A DNA stretch of 13,310 bases, taken from positions 1 through 13,310 of the forward strand of contig CAYYZH010000111.1 of assembly GCA_964475765.1 (NCBI GenBank). Reading direction: 5' to 3'. The notes beneath the pieces were generated by a model. That model had not been told where the DNA came from. It saw nothing but the letters and a program-made list of their open reading frames with translations, and did no database searches. This document shows, one piece after another, positions 1 to 6,725 of the stretch. The DNA comes from Thermohalobaculum sp964475765 (GTDB taxonomy: Bacteria; Pseudomonadota; Alphaproteobacteria; Rhodobacterales; Rhodobacteraceae). The position numbers and the translations under genes were made by a program. The stretch's first letter is position 1, and every line of letters starts with the position of its first letter.

Positions 1-858
1 CTCGGTCGGGGTGGCATAGCCGAGATACATCGAGCCAATGACCGCGAGGATCAAGCAGATCACCGGGATCAGGAAGCGCGAGTTCCAAAGCTTGTCGGCG
101 AAGGCCATACGCGGCTCGGGCTCCGGACGCTGGCTCGGGAAGGCGTAATGCCACGCTGCGCAGTATCCCATGAACATCGCCGCCAGCACGAGACCGGGGA
201 TGATGCCTGCGATGAAAAGCTTGGTGATGGATTCGTTGATGGTCACCCCGTAGACGATCAGCGTGAGCGATGGCGGGATCATCAGCCCCAGAGTGGCCGA
301 GCCCGCCAGAGTGCCGATGGTCATAAACTCGGGGTAATTGCGGCGTCGCAATTCAGGGATCGACATTTTGCCAACGGTGGTCAGCGTTGCGGCCGAGGAC
401 CCGGACACGGCAGCAAACACCGTGCAGCCGACGACATTGGTGTGCAGCAACCCGCCCGGAAGACGCGCCATCCACGGGCTGAGGCCGCGGAACATGTCCT
501 CGGACAGGCGTGTGCGAAACAGGATCTCGCCCATCCAGATGAAAAGCGGCAGGGCGGTCAGCGTCCACGACGACGACGAGGTCCAGATCGTCGTCAGCAT
601 CCTGTCGCCTGCGCGCCCGCCTGCGAAGACGTCGAGACCGACATAGGCGACCGCCATAAACGCGAGCCCCACACAGACGCCGGAGCCAAGCAGGAAGAAG
701 AGGATGAAAAGGAATAGCCCGGTCTTGGCCCAGACATTGTCCTCGCCCATCGAATGCAACAGGAACCAGCAGGCGACACCAAGAACGAGGCAGACGCCGA
801 ACCCGATCAACCGGTTGGAAACGGCGGGGATCTTCGGGGGCAGGGTTGTCTCGCTCAT
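1..858 (-). CDS. dctM: TRAP transporter large permease (DctM), 3' part cut by window edge
   Basis: This is the large membrane subunit of a tripartite ATP-independent periplasmic transporter; it carries out sodium-driven solute import with the DctQ and DctP subunits encoded just upstream. The first 286 residues are present (the family usually has about 430) and the frame is open to the left edge. Several hydrophobic segments are visible. Family motifs include GSSAAT near residue 150, a MIPPS segment near residue 190, and the ATPTE stretch at the cut end, which is highly typical of DctM. The ATG (858-856) overlaps the dctQ stop in an ATGA arrangement, indicating translational coupling. The N-terminal extension of about 45 residues with an extra hydrophobic stretch resembles long DctM variants. 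The substrate cannot be read from this subunit. Confidence 0.93.
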   Translation of the reverse strand, partial: MSETTLPPKIPAVSNRLIGFGVCLVLGVACWFLLHSMGEDNVWAKTGLFLFILFFLLGSGVCVGLAFMAVAYVGLDVFAGGRAGDRMLTTIWTSSSSWTLTALPLFIWMGEILFRTRLSEDMFRGLSPWMARLPGGLLHTNVVGCTVFAAVSGSSAATLTTVGKMSIPELRRRNYPEFMTIGTLAGSATLGLMIPPSLTLIVYGVTINESITKLFIAGIIPGLVLAAMFMGYCAAWHYAFPSQRPEPEPRMAFADKLWNSRFLIPVICLILAVIGSMYLGYATPTE

Positions 859-1457
859 GCCTCGCCCTCACCCATTGCCGTCTTCTCCACCCCGTCATGA
901 TCGGTCAGAAGCAGCCGCACGAGGTGATCGACCAGCGCAATCGCCAGCAGCACCGCGCCGATCGACATCGACAATTGCGGGAGCCACAGCTCGGTCTTGT
1001 CCTGACCCTGACTGATGTCGTTCAGCTTCTCCGACCAGATGTTGGCCTTGACCGCATAGCGCGCGAAGACCAGCGCCATCAGGGCGGCGATGCCATAGCA
1101 CCAGATCTCGCCATAGCGCCGCCATGACCCGAGCCGCCCGAGAACGAGGTTCACGCGGATATGCGCGCCCTTGTTCAGCGCATAGGCCAGCGCGAAGCAC
1201 GACGAGGCAGCCATGCAATACCCGGCATAATCGGTCGAGCCGGGGAAGGGGATCAGGAACCACCGCGCCCCCATGTTCATGACGATGATGACAAGGATCG
1301 CGATGAGGAACAGCGCGCCGAGCACGCCGCCGGCGACATAGATGCCATCAAGGAGGCGCGGGGCCTTCAGCCGAAGTAGCAGCGCGAGGCCCACGACCAC
1401 GATGGCCAGACCGATGAAAGTGGTGGTGTCCAACGCAAGGTCGGCAAAGAACTTCAC
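855..1457 (-). CDS. dctQ: TRAP transporter small permease (DctQ)
   Basis: A 200-residue integral membrane protein, the small subunit of the TRAP transporter, which binds DctM in the inner membrane. Hydrophobic segments lie roughly at residues 14-30, 42-65, 78-92, 118-135 and 165-182. The GAHIRVNL motif near residue 97 is the conserved DctQ signature. The start is GTG at 1457-1455, preceded on the coding strand by a GGGGGA Shine-Dalgarno-like stretch about 5 nt away. The 3' end overlaps dctM by 4 nt. The length is slightly above the usual 160-190 because of the extra N-terminal hydrophobic stretch. The gene sits 97 nt downstream of dctP in the same operon. Confidence 0.92.
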   Translation of the reverse strand: MKFFADLALDTTTFIGLAIVVVGLALLLRLKAPRLLDGIYVAGGVLGALFLIAILVIIVMNMGARWFLIPFPGSTDYAGYCMAASSCFALAYALNKGAHIRVNLVLGRLGSWRRYGEIWCYGIAALMALVFARYAVKANIWSEKLNDISQGQDKTELWLPQLSMSIGAVLLAIALVDHLVRLLLTDHDGVEKTAMGEGEA

Positions 1458-1499
1458 TGTGATCCCCCGCTGCGCACATCAATCCCGGCATGGCGCGAT

Positions 1500-1542
1500 C
1501 CCCCTCCCGGCGGGGAGGGGGCGTGGGAGGGGCAGGCCCTCC
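1500..1542 (-). promoter_or_regulatory. dctP-dctQ intergenic stem-loops
   Basis: A perfect 9-bp G/C stem (CCCCCTCCC at 1500-1508 with GGGAGGGGG at 1513-1521) encloses a 4-nt loop. It is followed by a second, smaller stem (GGAGGG at 1526-1531 with CCCTCC at 1537-1542). Neither has a T-tract on the transcribed (minus) strand. Stem-loops after the binding-protein gene of transporter operons commonly stabilise the upstream message, or partly terminate it, so that the periplasmic protein is made in excess. That role is inferred here from position. Confidence 0.6.
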
Positions 1543-1554
1543 GGTCTCAGACGA

Positions 1555-2520
1555 TCACTCGCCCTTGAACGCCTTGATGATGGCGGCCCCGGTGTCCCCG
1601 GCAGCTTCGGTCCATTCCGACGCCATGGTCGCGCCGACCTCGTTCAGCTCGCCAACCAGCCCATCACCGGCAGGTTGCACTGTCATGCCGCCCGCGCGCA
1701 GACCGTTCAGCGTGAAGTCGGTGTACTGGACCGCACGCCAGTGACCGGCATACTCGGCCAGTTCTGCACAGGCCCGGATCGCGTTCTTGTTCGCATCGGA
1801 CACGCCGCCCCAGGTGTCCTTGTTCACGAACACATGGTTGCGGGGCATCCAGGCGTCGACCTCGTAGAAGTGAGTCAGATGCTCCCACACCTTGCGGTCG
1901 TAGCCCGTGGCGCCGGAGGAGATCATCGATTCCGCAACGCCCGTCGCGAAGGCCTGGGAAATTTCGGCCGCCTCGATCTGGACCGGCAGCATGCCGGTCA
2001 GCTCCGCCAGCCGTGCGGTTGCCGAGTTGTAGGAGCGGAACTTGACGCCCTTCATGTCCTCGACCGAGTTGACCTCTTTCTTGAAGTAGAGCCCTTGTGG
2101 CGGCCATGGGGTCGCGTAGAGCAGCACAAGGTTCTGCTCGTCCAGCAGCGTCTCATAGGTCGACTTGGCCGCATCCCAAAGCGCGGCGGACTGATCGAAC
2201 GTGGTCGCGAGGAACGGGATGCTGTCGATGCCGAAGACGGCGTTCTCGTTCTGGTGCGCGCTCAGGAGGCGCTCGCCGATGGGGGCCTGTCCGGTCTGGA
2301 CCGCGCGCTTGATTTCGTTGCCCTTGAAGAGCGAGCCGCCGGCATGCACGGTGATGGTGATCTCGCCGCCGGTTGCCGTGCCGACGCATTTGGCAAACTC
2401 CTTGCCGGTCTGGCTGTGATAGTTCGAGTCGGCATACGCCATCGGCATATCCCAGTTTTCGGCCAAAGCGGTGCCGCCCGCGAACAGGACGCCGGCGGTC
2501 AACAAAGCAAGCTGTTTCAT
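1555..2520 (-). CDS. dctP: TRAP transporter periplasmic solute-binding protein (DctP family)
   Basis: A 321-residue extracytoplasmic solute receptor that delivers substrate to DctQM. A cleavable signal peptide is plain: M-K-Q start, hydrophobic core to about residue 17, and a probable cleavage after ALA at residue 20. The mature protein shows DctP-family features, including the KGVKFRSYNS segment in the middle, whose Arg normally forms the salt bridge to a substrate carboxylate, followed by the E-I-S-Q-A-F segment. The start is supported by a GGGGAG ribosome-binding site 6 nt upstream. The gene lies 79 nt downstream of the enolase-superfamily gene, and that gap carries a stem-loop. A carboxylate substrate is likely from the family; the exact compound is unknown, but the operon suggests it is the substrate of the enolase-family enzyme. 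Confidence 0.93.
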   Translation of the reverse strand: MKQLALLTAGVLFAGGTALAENWDMPMAYADSNYHSQTGKEFAKCVGTATGGEITITVHAGGSLFKGNEIKRAVQTGQAPIGERLLSAHQNENAVFGIDSIPFLATTFDQSAALWDAAKSTYETLLDEQNLVLLYATPWPPQGLYFKKEVNSVEDMKGVKFRSYNSATARLAELTGMLPVQIEAAEISQAFATGVAESMISSGATGYDRKVWEHLTHFYEVDAWMPRNHVFVNKDTWGGVSDANKNAIRACAELAEYAGHWRAVQYTDFTLNGLRAGGMTVQPAGDGLVGELNEVGATMASEWTEAAGDTGAAIIKAFKGE

Positions 2521-2552
2521 GGTGAACTCCCCTGAGTTGTATATCGCGCCCA

Positions 2553-2584
2553 GCGTTGACCGCAGAGGTTTCGCCTGTCAACGC
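2553..2584 (-). promoter_or_regulatory. Stem-loop between enolase-family gene and dctP
   Basis: A perfect 8-bp inverted repeat, GCGTTGAC (2553-2560) and GTCAACGC (2577-2584), surrounds a 16-nt loop. It lies entirely within the 79-nt gap, upstream of the dctP ribosome-binding site. There is no T-tract. It may be an RNA processing or stability element, or an operator dyad; the sequence alone does not decide. Confidence 0.45.
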
Positions 2585-2599
2585 CCGAGTGCTGGCAGG

Positions 2600-3724
2600 T
2601 CAGCCGCCGGCCGAGATCTGCCGCGCAGCGCGGCGGATAAAATCTTCGTCCACCGCCGCGCCCAGGCCGGGACCATCGGGCACGTGCACAATGCCGGCCC
2701 GGTCGGGAAACGGTTCGGCCAGCGTATCGCGGGCCAGATGGTGACGGGCGTGGTAGAACTCGCACCCCATGTCGATCCCGGGCGCTGCGGCGATCATGTG
2801 GGTCCCGGCGAGATGCGCGATGCCGGTCTCGAACATGTCGCCGCCATACCCGCCCCAGCCTGCGGCTTGGGCCATCCGGGCCAGCACAAGGCCCGTGCGC
2901 GGGCCACCGCATTTCATGATCTTGACCGAGACTGCTCCCGCAATTTTGGCGGGCACCGCCCGGGTCATGTCCTCGGGAGAGAAAACGGACTCGTCCGCAA
3001 GCACCGTTGTGTCCAGTGCCGCAGTCAGGTCGGCTATGCACGCCCATTGCGGTGCAGGCACGGGCTGTTCGATGAAGGTCAGTCCCATGCCATCGAAGTC
3101 GCGCAGCTTACGCAGGGCCTCGCGCGGCTCCAGCCCCTGATTGTAGTCGATCCTGAGGTCGAGGTTCGGCCAGCGCGTGCGCACCTCCTCGACCCGCATC
3201 AGATCGAACGCATGATCGGCAAAGCCGGTCTTGAACTTGAGAATCCGGATACCCTCATCCTCGACCATGCGCTCGACAAAGGCCCGATCGCGGTCCCAGT
3301 CCGGGTCCGCCACGCTAACCGACAGCGGGATTTCCGTGCGATAGCGCCCACCCAAAAGCTGCCAGACCGGCACGCCCCGCTGATGCCCGGCAAGATCCAG
3401 CAGCGCCGTCTCCAGCGCCGCCTTTGCTTCGGGATGACCCGTCAGAACCCTGTCGGCGCGCGCCATGATGGCGGGCAGATCGGCCGGATCGGCGTCCTCG
3501 AACACCGGCCGCAAATACCGGTCGAGCGCGGCAAACGCGGCTTCTGCCGTACCGGTGAAAACGGCCCAGGGCGCGGCTTCTCCCCAGCCAACCGTGCCGT
3601 CCTCGGCCTCGAGGCGCAGCAGGACCGTGTCGATCGCCCCGGACACTTCGCCGATGCCGTGCGCGCGGACCGCCCGCACCTCCAGCGGCAGAAGGAAGAC
3701 TTCGGCCTTGATAATCCGGGCCAT
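2600..3724 (-). CDS. Enolase-superfamily enzyme, MLE subgroup (mandelate racemase/muconate lactonizing family)
   Basis: A 374-residue enzyme of the enolase superfamily. These proteins abstract a proton alpha to a carboxylate using Mg2+ and lysine bases. An N-terminal capping domain (about 1-125) is followed by a modified TIM barrel. The catalytic set is visible: a KxK pair at K163/K165 (LKFKTG), metal ligands D193 (DYN), E219 (IEQP) and D244 (ADES), and a second base K268 (VKIMKCGG). This two-lysine pattern defines the MLE subgroup (cycloisomerases, dipeptide epimerases, o-succinylbenzoate synthases, a cis-3-hydroxyproline dehydratase). The D-x-D pair of classical dipeptide epimerases is not seen near residue 320, where GCEFY stands instead, so I do not assign a substrate. 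The ATG at 3724 has an AAAGGAG ribosome-binding site 5-6 nt upstream. It is the first gene of the operon with dctPQM. Confidence 0.88.
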   Translation of the reverse strand: MARIIKAEVFLLPLEVRAVRAHGIGEVSGAIDTVLLRLEAEDGTVGWGEAAPWAVFTGTAEAAFAALDRYLRPVFEDADPADLPAIMARADRVLTGHPEAKAALETALLDLAGHQRGVPVWQLLGGRYRTEIPLSVSVADPDWDRDRAFVERMVEDEGIRILKFKTGFADHAFDLMRVEEVRTRWPNLDLRIDYNQGLEPREALRKLRDFDGMGLTFIEQPVPAPQWACIADLTAALDTTVLADESVFSPEDMTRAVPAKIAGAVSVKIMKCGGPRTGLVLARMAQAAGWGGYGGDMFETGIAHLAGTHMIAAAPGIDMGCEFYHARHHLARDTLAEPFPDRAGIVHVPDGPGLGAAVDEDFIRRAARQISAGG

Positions 3725-3791
3725 GCGCGCTCCTTTGAGATCAGAAGAAAATCAGTTGCGCGCGGGCACGGCCATGTCAACAGGAGCGGGG
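3725..3791. promoter_or_regulatory. Divergent intergenic region between enolase-family and racemase genes
   Basis: These 67 bp separate two outward-facing genes and must hold the 5' signals of both unless transcription starts inside a coding region. Visible are the AAAGGAG ribosome-binding site of the minus gene (near 3731-3737), an AGGAG site for the plus gene (3782-3786), a repeated ATCAG, and GCGCGC blocks near both ends. No confident -35/-10 pair was found. The compact layout suggests shared control by one regulator, but no regulator gene lies in the window. Confidence 0.35.
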
Positions 3792-4502
3792 ATGATCGCC
3801 AGGGGCGGCAAACAGATTTATGGGGCGCCGATCGGCATCCTGATGCTCGAGGCACAGTTTCCTCGCATCCCCGGCGATATGGGCAACGCCGAGACATGGC
3901 CGTTCCCGGTCCTCTACCGCGTCGTGAGCGGAGCCTCGCCCGATCTTGTCGTGCGCCAGGGCGCGGAGGGTATGCTCGCGCCTTTTATTGCGGCGGGACA
4001 GGATCTGATCCGGCAGGGCGCCGAGGCGATCACCACGAATTGCGGCTTTCTCGCGCTCTTTCAGAAAGAGCTGAGCGCCGCATTGGATGTGCCGGTCATG
4101 ACCTCGTCCCTCATGCAAGTCCCGATGGTCGAGGCGCTCTTGCCGCCGGGCAGGCGGGCCGGGGTGATCACGATCTCCTCGTCTTCCCTGACGGCGGTGC
4201 ATCTTGCGGGCGCGGGCTGTCCCGCTGATCTGCCCGTCATCGGCACCGACCCCGACGGTGCCTTTGCTCGGGCGATCCTGAACAATGAGCCGGAGATGGA
4301 CGTAAGCGCTGCTCGGCTCGACCTGTGCGATGCTGCCAAACGTATGAAGGCAAAGCACCCGGACGTTGGCGCCATTGTGCTCGAATGCACCAACATGCCG
4401 CCGTATCAGGCGGATGTCGCCCGCAAGAGCGGTCTGCCCATATTCTCGATGGTTGACTATGTCTGCTGGCTTTACGCTGGCTTGCGCCCACGGACGTATT
4501 GA
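3792..4502 (+). CDS. Aspartate/glutamate/hydantoin racemase family protein
   Basis: A 236-residue, cofactor-independent racemase-family protein. Such enzymes use two cysteines to remove and return the alpha proton of an amino acid, hydantoin or related acid. The two catalytic cysteines are present in typical contexts: C84 in TTNCGF and C199 in LECTNM. The N-terminal segment from GILMLEA to GDMGN is characteristic of the subfamily. I chose the ATG at 3792 because an AGGAG ribosome-binding site ends 5 nt before it; an ATG at 3774 (six more residues) has no such site. The frame is open far upstream, but that part is the antisense of the enolase gene. The gene diverges from the enolase/TRAP operon, suggesting the same pathway. 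A maleate isomerase-like role is possible because the fold and cysteines are shared. Confidence 0.87.
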   Translation: MIARGGKQIYGAPIGILMLEAQFPRIPGDMGNAETWPFPVLYRVVSGASPDLVVRQGAEGMLAPFIAAGQDLIRQGAEAITTNCGFLALFQKELSAALDVPVMTSSLMQVPMVEALLPPGRRAGVITISSSSLTAVHLAGAGCPADLPVIGTDPDGAFARAILNNEPEMDVSAARLDLCDAAKRMKAKHPDVGAIVLECTNMPPYQADVARKSGLPIFSMVDYVCWLYAGLRPRTY

Positions 4503-4573
4503 TCGCCGCTCTGGATGGCGCTGAGACGACGTAAGAAGAACAATCAGTAGTTGTTATTGGGGCGCAATACGCG

Positions 4574-4602
4574 TTGAGGGCGGCCCCCTCGTGCGGTATC
4601 AT
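4574..4602 (+). promoter_or_regulatory. Sigma70-type promoter for the two-gene cassette
   Basis: A TTGAGG -35 (4574-4579) and a TATCAT -10 (4597-4602) are separated by exactly 17 bp, matching 4/6 and 5/6 of the sigma70 consensus. The predicted transcript would start about 4609, giving a short leader to the ATG at 4638. The spacer contains a small GAGGG/CCCTC dyad. This suggests the downstream genes are transcribed independently of the racemase. Confidence 0.5.
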
Positions 4603-4637
4603 GCACTCAGCTTAACGACTGTTTTGACGGAGAGATT

Positions 4638-5258
4638 ATGGCGAGTAAATTTATCGTTTTCTCGGGCGACAAGGTTGCCCTGATTGTGCGCGGCAAGCGC
4701 AGTGACGGCCATTCCCCCGGCAAGCTGGCCCAACACGCCGACTGCGCGCTGTCCAATGGCTCTCCTGTCGGGTATTTCGGCGGTGCGTCGTCCGGGAGCA
4801 GCGGTTCCGACAGCGGCGAGTCGAGCGGTGGCCTCGGCTACAAGTTCGGCGCCGTCCTGATCGGCATCAGGGGCGAAGTCTATGAGATGGGAGATTTTCT
4901 GACCCACCGACCGTTCTATGTTAACTCGAAACGGGCCCAGTCCGCGGGCGTCATTTCGACGGTTCTCACGGTCCAGGTCGCCAATGGCGAAGCGACGAAG
5001 TTCGATGAATACTGGGCTGCACTTAAGGCAGATCCCGGCAAGTTTCGGCTGCTTGGCAAGAACTGCTCGACCCGGGCATCGGGGGCATTCCGGCATGCAG
5101 AGATCTTGTCCGGAGGCATTCCGGGGATGGACACGCCAAACAATCTCTACAAACAGCTCAAGGCCGAACGTGCCGACCGCTGCAGCACGGACTCGGGCTA
5201 TGTCGGGTTTGCCGATGTCGGCAACAGCCGCGCAATCCAGATCATGCCGGTTGAATGA
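4638..5258 (+). CDS. Uncharacterised protein with H...NCST motif, possible papain-like permuted fold
   Basis: A 206-residue protein that I do not recognise as a named family. It starts at an ATG with GGAGAG 5 nt or less upstream and has no signal peptide or membrane segment. Residues 1-45 contain a Gly-His (H25) in SDGHSPGK. Residues 48-67 form a Gly/Ser-rich, low-complexity stretch that looks like a flexible loop. Residues 136-174 contain LLGKNCSTRASGAF followed by GGIPGM. An early His plus a later Asn-Cys-(Ser/Thr) followed by a helix is the arrangement seen in circularly permuted NlpC/P60, PPPDE and LRAT-like papain-fold enzymes, so H25 and C143 are candidate catalytic residues. This is an inference from motif shape only. 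It overlaps or nearly abuts the next gene, and both sit behind a separate promoter, so they probably act as a pair. Confidence 0.7.
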   Translation: MASKFIVFSGDKVALIVRGKRSDGHSPGKLAQHADCALSNGSPVGYFGGASSGSSGSDSGESSGGLGYKFGAVLIGIRGEVYEMGDFLTHRPFYVNSKRAQSAGVISTVLTVQVANGEATKFDEYWAALKADPGKFRLLGKNCSTRASGAFRHAEILSGGIPGMDTPNNLYKQLKAERADRCSTDSGYVGFADVGNSRAIQIMPVE

Positions 5259-5287
5259 AGTGGATGTCGACGAGCCGCGGAAGGAAG

Positions 5288-5725
5288 ATGAGCACGGCAC
5301 TGATCGTCGTCGGCGCAGTGGCGGCGGTTGCAGGAGGTTTGGCAATGGCATCGATTGAGAAGAAGTTTGGTTGGGAATGGCGCGCCGATCGCGTGGTTCA
5401 GCAGATCGCTCTGGTCCGCCTCGGCAGTGTCGAGAAAGAGGGGGGCGGGCTGTTCGGGATCCTAAAATCACCGTCACTCGAAGGCTCACTTCCCGATCCG
5501 ATGAAGATCGAGGCGAAAGTTCTTTCCGTCGACCGCGAGGGGCAGCTGACTGCAGGCGAGACGCTTGGCTTTCGCATGCCGAAATACGAGATGCAGGAAG
5601 CGGCCGCGGGCGATGCCGCTGCAATTGGACTGATTGATGATGTCGTGGTCTGCTTCATCCGGGCGCCGAGCGAGATGAACGCTGCCGATCTCGAAGCTTG
5701 GCTTTACGCCGTGGAGTGCGACTGA
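5288..5725 (+). CDS. Uncharacterised protein with N-terminal membrane anchor
   Basis: A 145-residue protein of unknown family. Residues 2-22 (STALIVVGAVAAVAGG and following) form one hydrophobic segment, probably a membrane anchor or uncleaved signal. The rest is soluble and acidic, ending in a segment with DDVVVCFIRAP and EAWLYAVECD. The ATG at 5288 is preceded by GGAAGGAAG, a plausible ribosome-binding site. An earlier in-frame ATG at 5255 overlaps the stop of the preceding gene as ATGA and would add 11 residues, rich in Lys/Arg, before the membrane segment; translational coupling makes that start possible as well. Adjacency and near-overlap with the H...NCST gene suggest a functional pair, for example enzyme and membrane partner or inhibitor, but nothing in the sequence proves it. 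Confidence 0.62.
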   Translation: MSTALIVVGAVAAVAGGLAMASIEKKFGWEWRADRVVQQIALVRLGSVEKEGGGLFGILKSPSLEGSLPDPMKIEAKVLSVDREGQLTAGETLGFRMPKYEMQEAAAGDAAAIGLIDDVVVCFIRAPSEMNAADLEAWLYAVECD

Positions 5726-5883
5726 GCCATCGTTGGAGGCGCCGCCCATCTGCGCGGTGTGGCTGTTGCTGGCTGTCCGGCATGCGCGCCAAGCGCACGG
5801 GGGACAGTTCTTGCGTCGATACCACATGGTCCGTACTGGCTCTTCGGTGACCCGCCCGCCGCCAGAGGGACCGGGCCCGTGCG

Positions 5884-5976
5884 CTTGGCGCTTGGCTGCG
5901 CCCGGGCTGTCGGTTTTCTCAGTGGTCGACTATGTCAGCAGGTATCACGCGCGCTTGCGATCACGGACCAATTGGC
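5884..5976 (+). pseudogene. Decayed 3' end of a second Asp/Glu racemase-family gene
   Basis: Translated in one plus frame, this stretch gives GLSVFSVVDYV then RLRSRTN, which aligns without gaps to the C-terminus of the intact racemase (GLPIFSMVDYV then GLRPRTY at 4432-4499). At the DNA level, 59 nt from TTCTC (5914 onward) align to about 4443-4501 with roughly three quarters identical. The frame runs past the position of the normal stop, and no matching upstream body was found in 5726-5883, where I see no recognisable gene. It is therefore a remnant: either a degenerate tandem paralogue or the outer copy left when a cassette inserted at a racemase 3' end. Confidence 0.6.
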
Positions 5977-6002
5977 CCGGCGCGCGGCCGTAAACGACAG
6001 CT

Positions 6003-6461
6003 CTACGCAAACTGCTTTTCCATCGTAAGGACGTTGGTGCCGTTGCGTCGACTGTACCTTACGTCGTCAAGTTCCTGCATAAGGACGACGAGGCCAAAGC
6101 CGCCCTCGGGCAGAAGGTCAAGATCCTCGTCCTCGAAAGCGCGTTCGAGATCCACTTCCGGAACACATCCGTTTGGCATGGGGTTTCCGGTGTCGGTCAG
6201 CGTTATCACGAACTGATCGGCCTCCAATAAGACTTCAATGTCGATCTTACGGCTCGCGTCGTGCTCATAGGCGTGTTCGACAATGTTGTTCAGCGCTTCC
6301 GCCATACACAGCCGCATGGTGTCGACGAGGCCTTTGGTGTCCGGCCGAAGCCTTCCGCACTCGGCGCTGATGGATCTTGCGGCTGATGACGCCGCTTCAA
6401 AGGAGCTTTGGATCGTTTGGCGTAAGGTCTGGCGCGTAGGCCGGAGTGCAATAGTGTTCAC
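6003..6461 (-). CDS. Anti-sigma regulatory factor, RsbW-type HATPase
   Basis: A 152-residue GHKL-fold ATPase of the RsbW/SpoIIAB/BtrW type. Such proteins act as serine kinases on STAS-domain antagonists and bind a sigma factor or another output partner. The nucleotide-binding motifs are clear: the N box at residues 54-65 (AEALNNIVEHAY), G1 at 90-95 (DTGNPM) and G2 at 119-124 (EGGFGL). There is no membrane segment or sensor domain. The start is GTG at 6461-6459 with a GGGAGG ribosome-binding site about 7 nt upstream. No STAS antagonist, PP2C phosphatase or sigma factor gene is next to it in the window, so it is an orphan here and its partner must be elsewhere. In alphaproteobacteria such proteins can also serve in multi-component partner-switch systems beyond sigma control. 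Confidence 0.87.
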   Translation of the reverse strand: MNTIALRPTRQTLRQTIQSSFEAASSAARSISAECGRLRPDTKGLVDTMRLCMAEALNNIVEHAYEHDASRKIDIEVLLEADQFVITLTDTGNPMPNGCVPEVDLERAFEDEDLDLLPEGGFGLVVLMQELDDVRYSRRNGTNVLTMEKQFA

Positions 6462-6682
6462 AGCTCACCCTCCCGGTTTGGAGATAGGCAACAACGTCTC
6501 CGCGTGTCCTGCGGTTTCAATCCGGAGACCGACGGCGACCTTCAAGGCGTCACGAGGGGCAACGCTTGAATGCCGTCCATCTCACTTTCAGGTCACAAGT
6601 GTGGGGAAAGAATGTTAAGGGCGAGTTTGCAAACAGGCGTCAGATCAGTGGTTGTCGGGCACAGCCGCCTAGGCAACGGGAT

Positions 6683-6711
6683 AGCCGGACCCATAGATCA
6701 TGGGACCGGCT
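6683..6711 (-). terminator. Hairpin just downstream of leuA
   Basis: Two 12-nt arms, 6683-6694 (AGCCGGACCCAT) and 6700-6711 (ATGGGACCGGCT), pair with a single A-A mismatch around a 5-nt loop, 15 nt beyond the leuA stop. The minus-strand sequence after it has no T-tract, so an intrinsic terminator is only a candidate. A 3'-end stabilising hairpin fits equally well. The rest of 6462-6725 shows no convincing gene. Confidence 0.5.
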
Positions 6712-6725
6712 CCAGAGACCGCCGT

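Noticed and set aside
148..717. Open frame of 189 codons on the plus strand
   Set aside because: It is antisense to dctM, whose translation shows clear family motifs; the product is Arg/His/Gln-rich with no recognisable domain.
1342..4228. Long plus-strand open frames opposite dctP and the enolase-family gene (397 and 585 codons)
   Set aside because: Shadow frames of high-GC minus-strand genes with well-supported starts, ribosome-binding sites and active-site motifs.
5726..5883. Possible body of the second racemase gene or an insertion-sequence remnant
   Set aside because: No frame aligns convincingly with the intact racemase upstream of its C-terminal segment, and no transposase motif or terminal inverted repeats were seen.
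6462..6600. STAS-type anti-sigma antagonist gene upstream of the RsbW-type gene
   Set aside because: One minus frame is open for about 40 codons and ends just before the RsbW-type start, but it lacks an ATG and the phosphorylated Ser motif and does not resemble STAS proteins.
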